Below are positions 6,131 to 7,029 of a DNA stretch of 7,029 nt, piece after piece. A program made the position numbers and the translations under genes. The notes beneath the pieces are model-generated. The model saw only the letters and a list, made by a program, of their open reading frames with translations. It did not search any database and was not told the DNA's origin. This DNA is from Thiobacillus sp. (GTDB taxonomy: Bacteria; Pseudomonadota; Gammaproteobacteria; Burkholderiales; Thiobacillaceae). The stretch is taken from positions 1-7,029 of the forward strand of contig JAIWOL010000109.1 in assembly GCA_020216925.1 (NCBI GenBank), written 5' to 3'. Every line of letters starts with the position of its first letter. Position 1 is the first letter of the stretch.

Positions 6131-6794
6131 TCACAGCGCGCTGGCGACGAGATTCAGCGTCAACGCCAACACCAGCAGGTTGAAAGCAAAGGCTGCCACG
6201 CCGTGCGCCAGCGCCAGCCGCCGCATGGACGCGCTGGCGACGGCGACGTCGGATACCTGCGAGGTCATGCCGATGACGGCGGCAAAATAGGCAAAGTCGA
6301 GATAGGACGGGGCCGCGCTGCCGGGAAACAGCAGCCCGCCGGCATCGCCGGCGTAGTAGCGGCGCGCGTAGCGCAGCGCGAACACGGTCTGGATCAGGAG
6401 CCAGGTCGCGCCCAGCGCCGCCAGCGCCAGCGCGATGTGTCCCCAGCGCGCCAGGCCGCTCAGGCTGCGCGCCGCGTCGGTCACCAGCAACACGCCGCCC
6501 AGACTGACGAAGGCGGTAGCCACCAGCAGGGCGTACAGCGCGCTCGCGCCGGGGTCGAAACTCGACGCACGGCGGCGGGTTTGCGCGGCGTCCAGCCGGC
6601 CCACGCCCCACCACACCACGCCCAGGTAAACCAGCGCGCCGGCGAGCCAGCCGCCCAGCGCGCGCCTCCCAGCCGCCGGCGGGGAAAAACGCAACAGCAA
6701 GACCGCCCGCCGCCGCACCCAGCAGGATGCGATGCCAGGCGCGCAGGCGCGCCAGCGGATGCAGATCGGGATGCGCAAACGGCAGCAGCCTCAT
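6131..6794 (-). CDS. DUF1345 family membrane protein with an apparent one-base frameshift
   Basis: The main frame, from about 6680 down to 6131, encodes a DUF1345 protein: LGGWLAGALVYLGVVWW, a TM around ALLVATAFVSLGGVLLV, the WLLIQTVFALRYARRYY motif, LLFPGS...YLDFAYFAAVIGMTSQVSDV and a last TM ending NLLVLALTLNLVASAL. Five or more membrane segments are visible; the family function is unknown. That frame has an ATG at 6778, but the 30 or so residues after it are Cys/Trp/Arg-rich and look like off-frame reading. The better N-terminus is in another frame, from ATG 6794 (MRLLPFAHPDLHPLARLRAW...), which overlaps the upstream DedA stop as ATGA. The two frames join if one base is skipped somewhere in 6659-6689, where an A5 run (6685-6689), a G4 run and a GC-dinucleotide run sit. 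This is either a sequencing or assembly error, or a real mutation that inactivates the gene. Confidence 0.78.
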
Positions 6795-7029
6795 CGCGCG
6801 CGCCGCCAGGCGAGAAAAAACGCCGCCGCCAGCGCCAGCCCGGCCAGCGCGATTTCCACCTGCTCCAGCGTGCCGAGCACGCGCGCCATCGCCGCGCCAA
6901 ACAGCCAGCCCAGCCCGGCGACGAGCGGTGCCCACAACGCGGCGGAGACGAGATTGAGCACGACGAAGCGCCCGCCCGCCACCCGGCTCATGCCGGCCGC
7001 CACCGGCAGCGCGGTGCGCAGCCCCCACA
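6791..7029 (-). CDS. DedA/SNARE-associated family membrane protein, C-terminal part (cut by window edge)
   Basis: About 78 C-terminal residues are present. Reading in from the right edge the frame gives WGLRTALPVAAGMSRV, matching the conserved DedA segment (a basic residue, then R-T-x-x-P-x-x-A-G) that lies before the last core helices. Two hydrophobic helices follow, FVVLNLVSAALWAPLVAGLG and VEIALAGLALAAAFFLAW, ending with the basic tail RRAR. DedA proteins are inner-membrane proteins; several are now known or proposed to move undecaprenyl phosphate or other lipids across the membrane, and they affect membrane potential and envelope integrity. GTG and ATG codons within this stretch (7003, 6991) are internal residues, not starts, since conserved sequence continues upstream to the edge. 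The stop codon overlaps the DUF1345 start (ATGA), making this the first visible gene of the minus-strand row. Confidence 0.8.
   Translation of the reverse strand, partial: WGLRTALPVAAGMSRVAGGRFVVLNLVSAALWAPLVAGLGWLFGAAMARVLGTLEQVEIALAGLALAAAFFLAWRRAR

Noticed and set aside
5239..6183. 314-codon plus-strand open frame
   Set aside because: It mirrors the AI-2E family transporter gene. The product is rich in His, Gln and Arg with no recognisable domain.
6126..6650. Open frame continuing the DUF1345 N-terminus frame to 6126
   Set aside because: Past about 6660 this frame becomes Arg/Gly/Ala-rich with no membrane segments, while the conserved family motifs are in the neighbouring frame.
1..7029. 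CRISPR array, tRNA, rRNA, or a new defence or biosynthetic system
   Set aside because: No regularly spaced repeat array, cloverleaf-like sequence or rRNA motif was seen, and nearly all of the sequence is explained by known-family genes.

Overview
The window is GC-rich chromosomal DNA from what looks like a betaproteobacterium. This is inferred from base composition, from GTG/ATG starts with AGGAG-type ribosome binding sites, and from the mix of protein families: DUF502, GcvR-like ACT protein, PerM-type AI-2E family transporter, small CbiX chelatase, and a stand-alone EAL-like/HDOD protein. I did not place it in a genus. It reads as ordinary housekeeping and accessory sequence, and I found no coherent new multi-gene system. 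The unusual points are damage or junctions: an IS end inside a photolyase-like gene, and a likely one-base frameshift in a DUF1345 gene.

Layout. Bases 1-91 look like the terminal end of an IS21-type insertion sequence, with two 24-base-spaced direct repeats and a TGACA tip. It abuts the 3' part of a photolyase-family FAD-binding gene (92-471, + strand). A short GIY-YIG nuclease-family gene (430-732, -) converges on it and overlaps its end. Next on the minus strand are an EAL-like/HDOD signalling protein (767-2128) and a haem-binding Tll0287-like (DUF3365) lipoprotein (2217-2798). The lipoprotein gene is divergent from a two-TM DUF502 membrane protein (2902-3516, +), with a promoter candidate between them.

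The right half (3547-7029) is one tightly packed minus-strand gene row, read right to left: DedA-family C-terminus (cut by the window edge), DUF1345 membrane protein (frameshifted), AI-2E family transporter, GcvR-like double-ACT regulator, exported protein of unknown function, and CbiX-type sirohydrochlorin chelatase. The first four genes touch or overlap at their start/stop codons (ATGA; TGA-C-ATG; TGATG), which points to an operon with translational coupling. The products do not obviously share one pathway: three are membrane proteins, one is a probable glycine-cleavage or amino-acid-responsive regulator, and one inserts metal into the sirohaem/cobalamin precursor. The chelatase could feed sirohaem synthesis, but no other tetrapyrrole gene is visible here.
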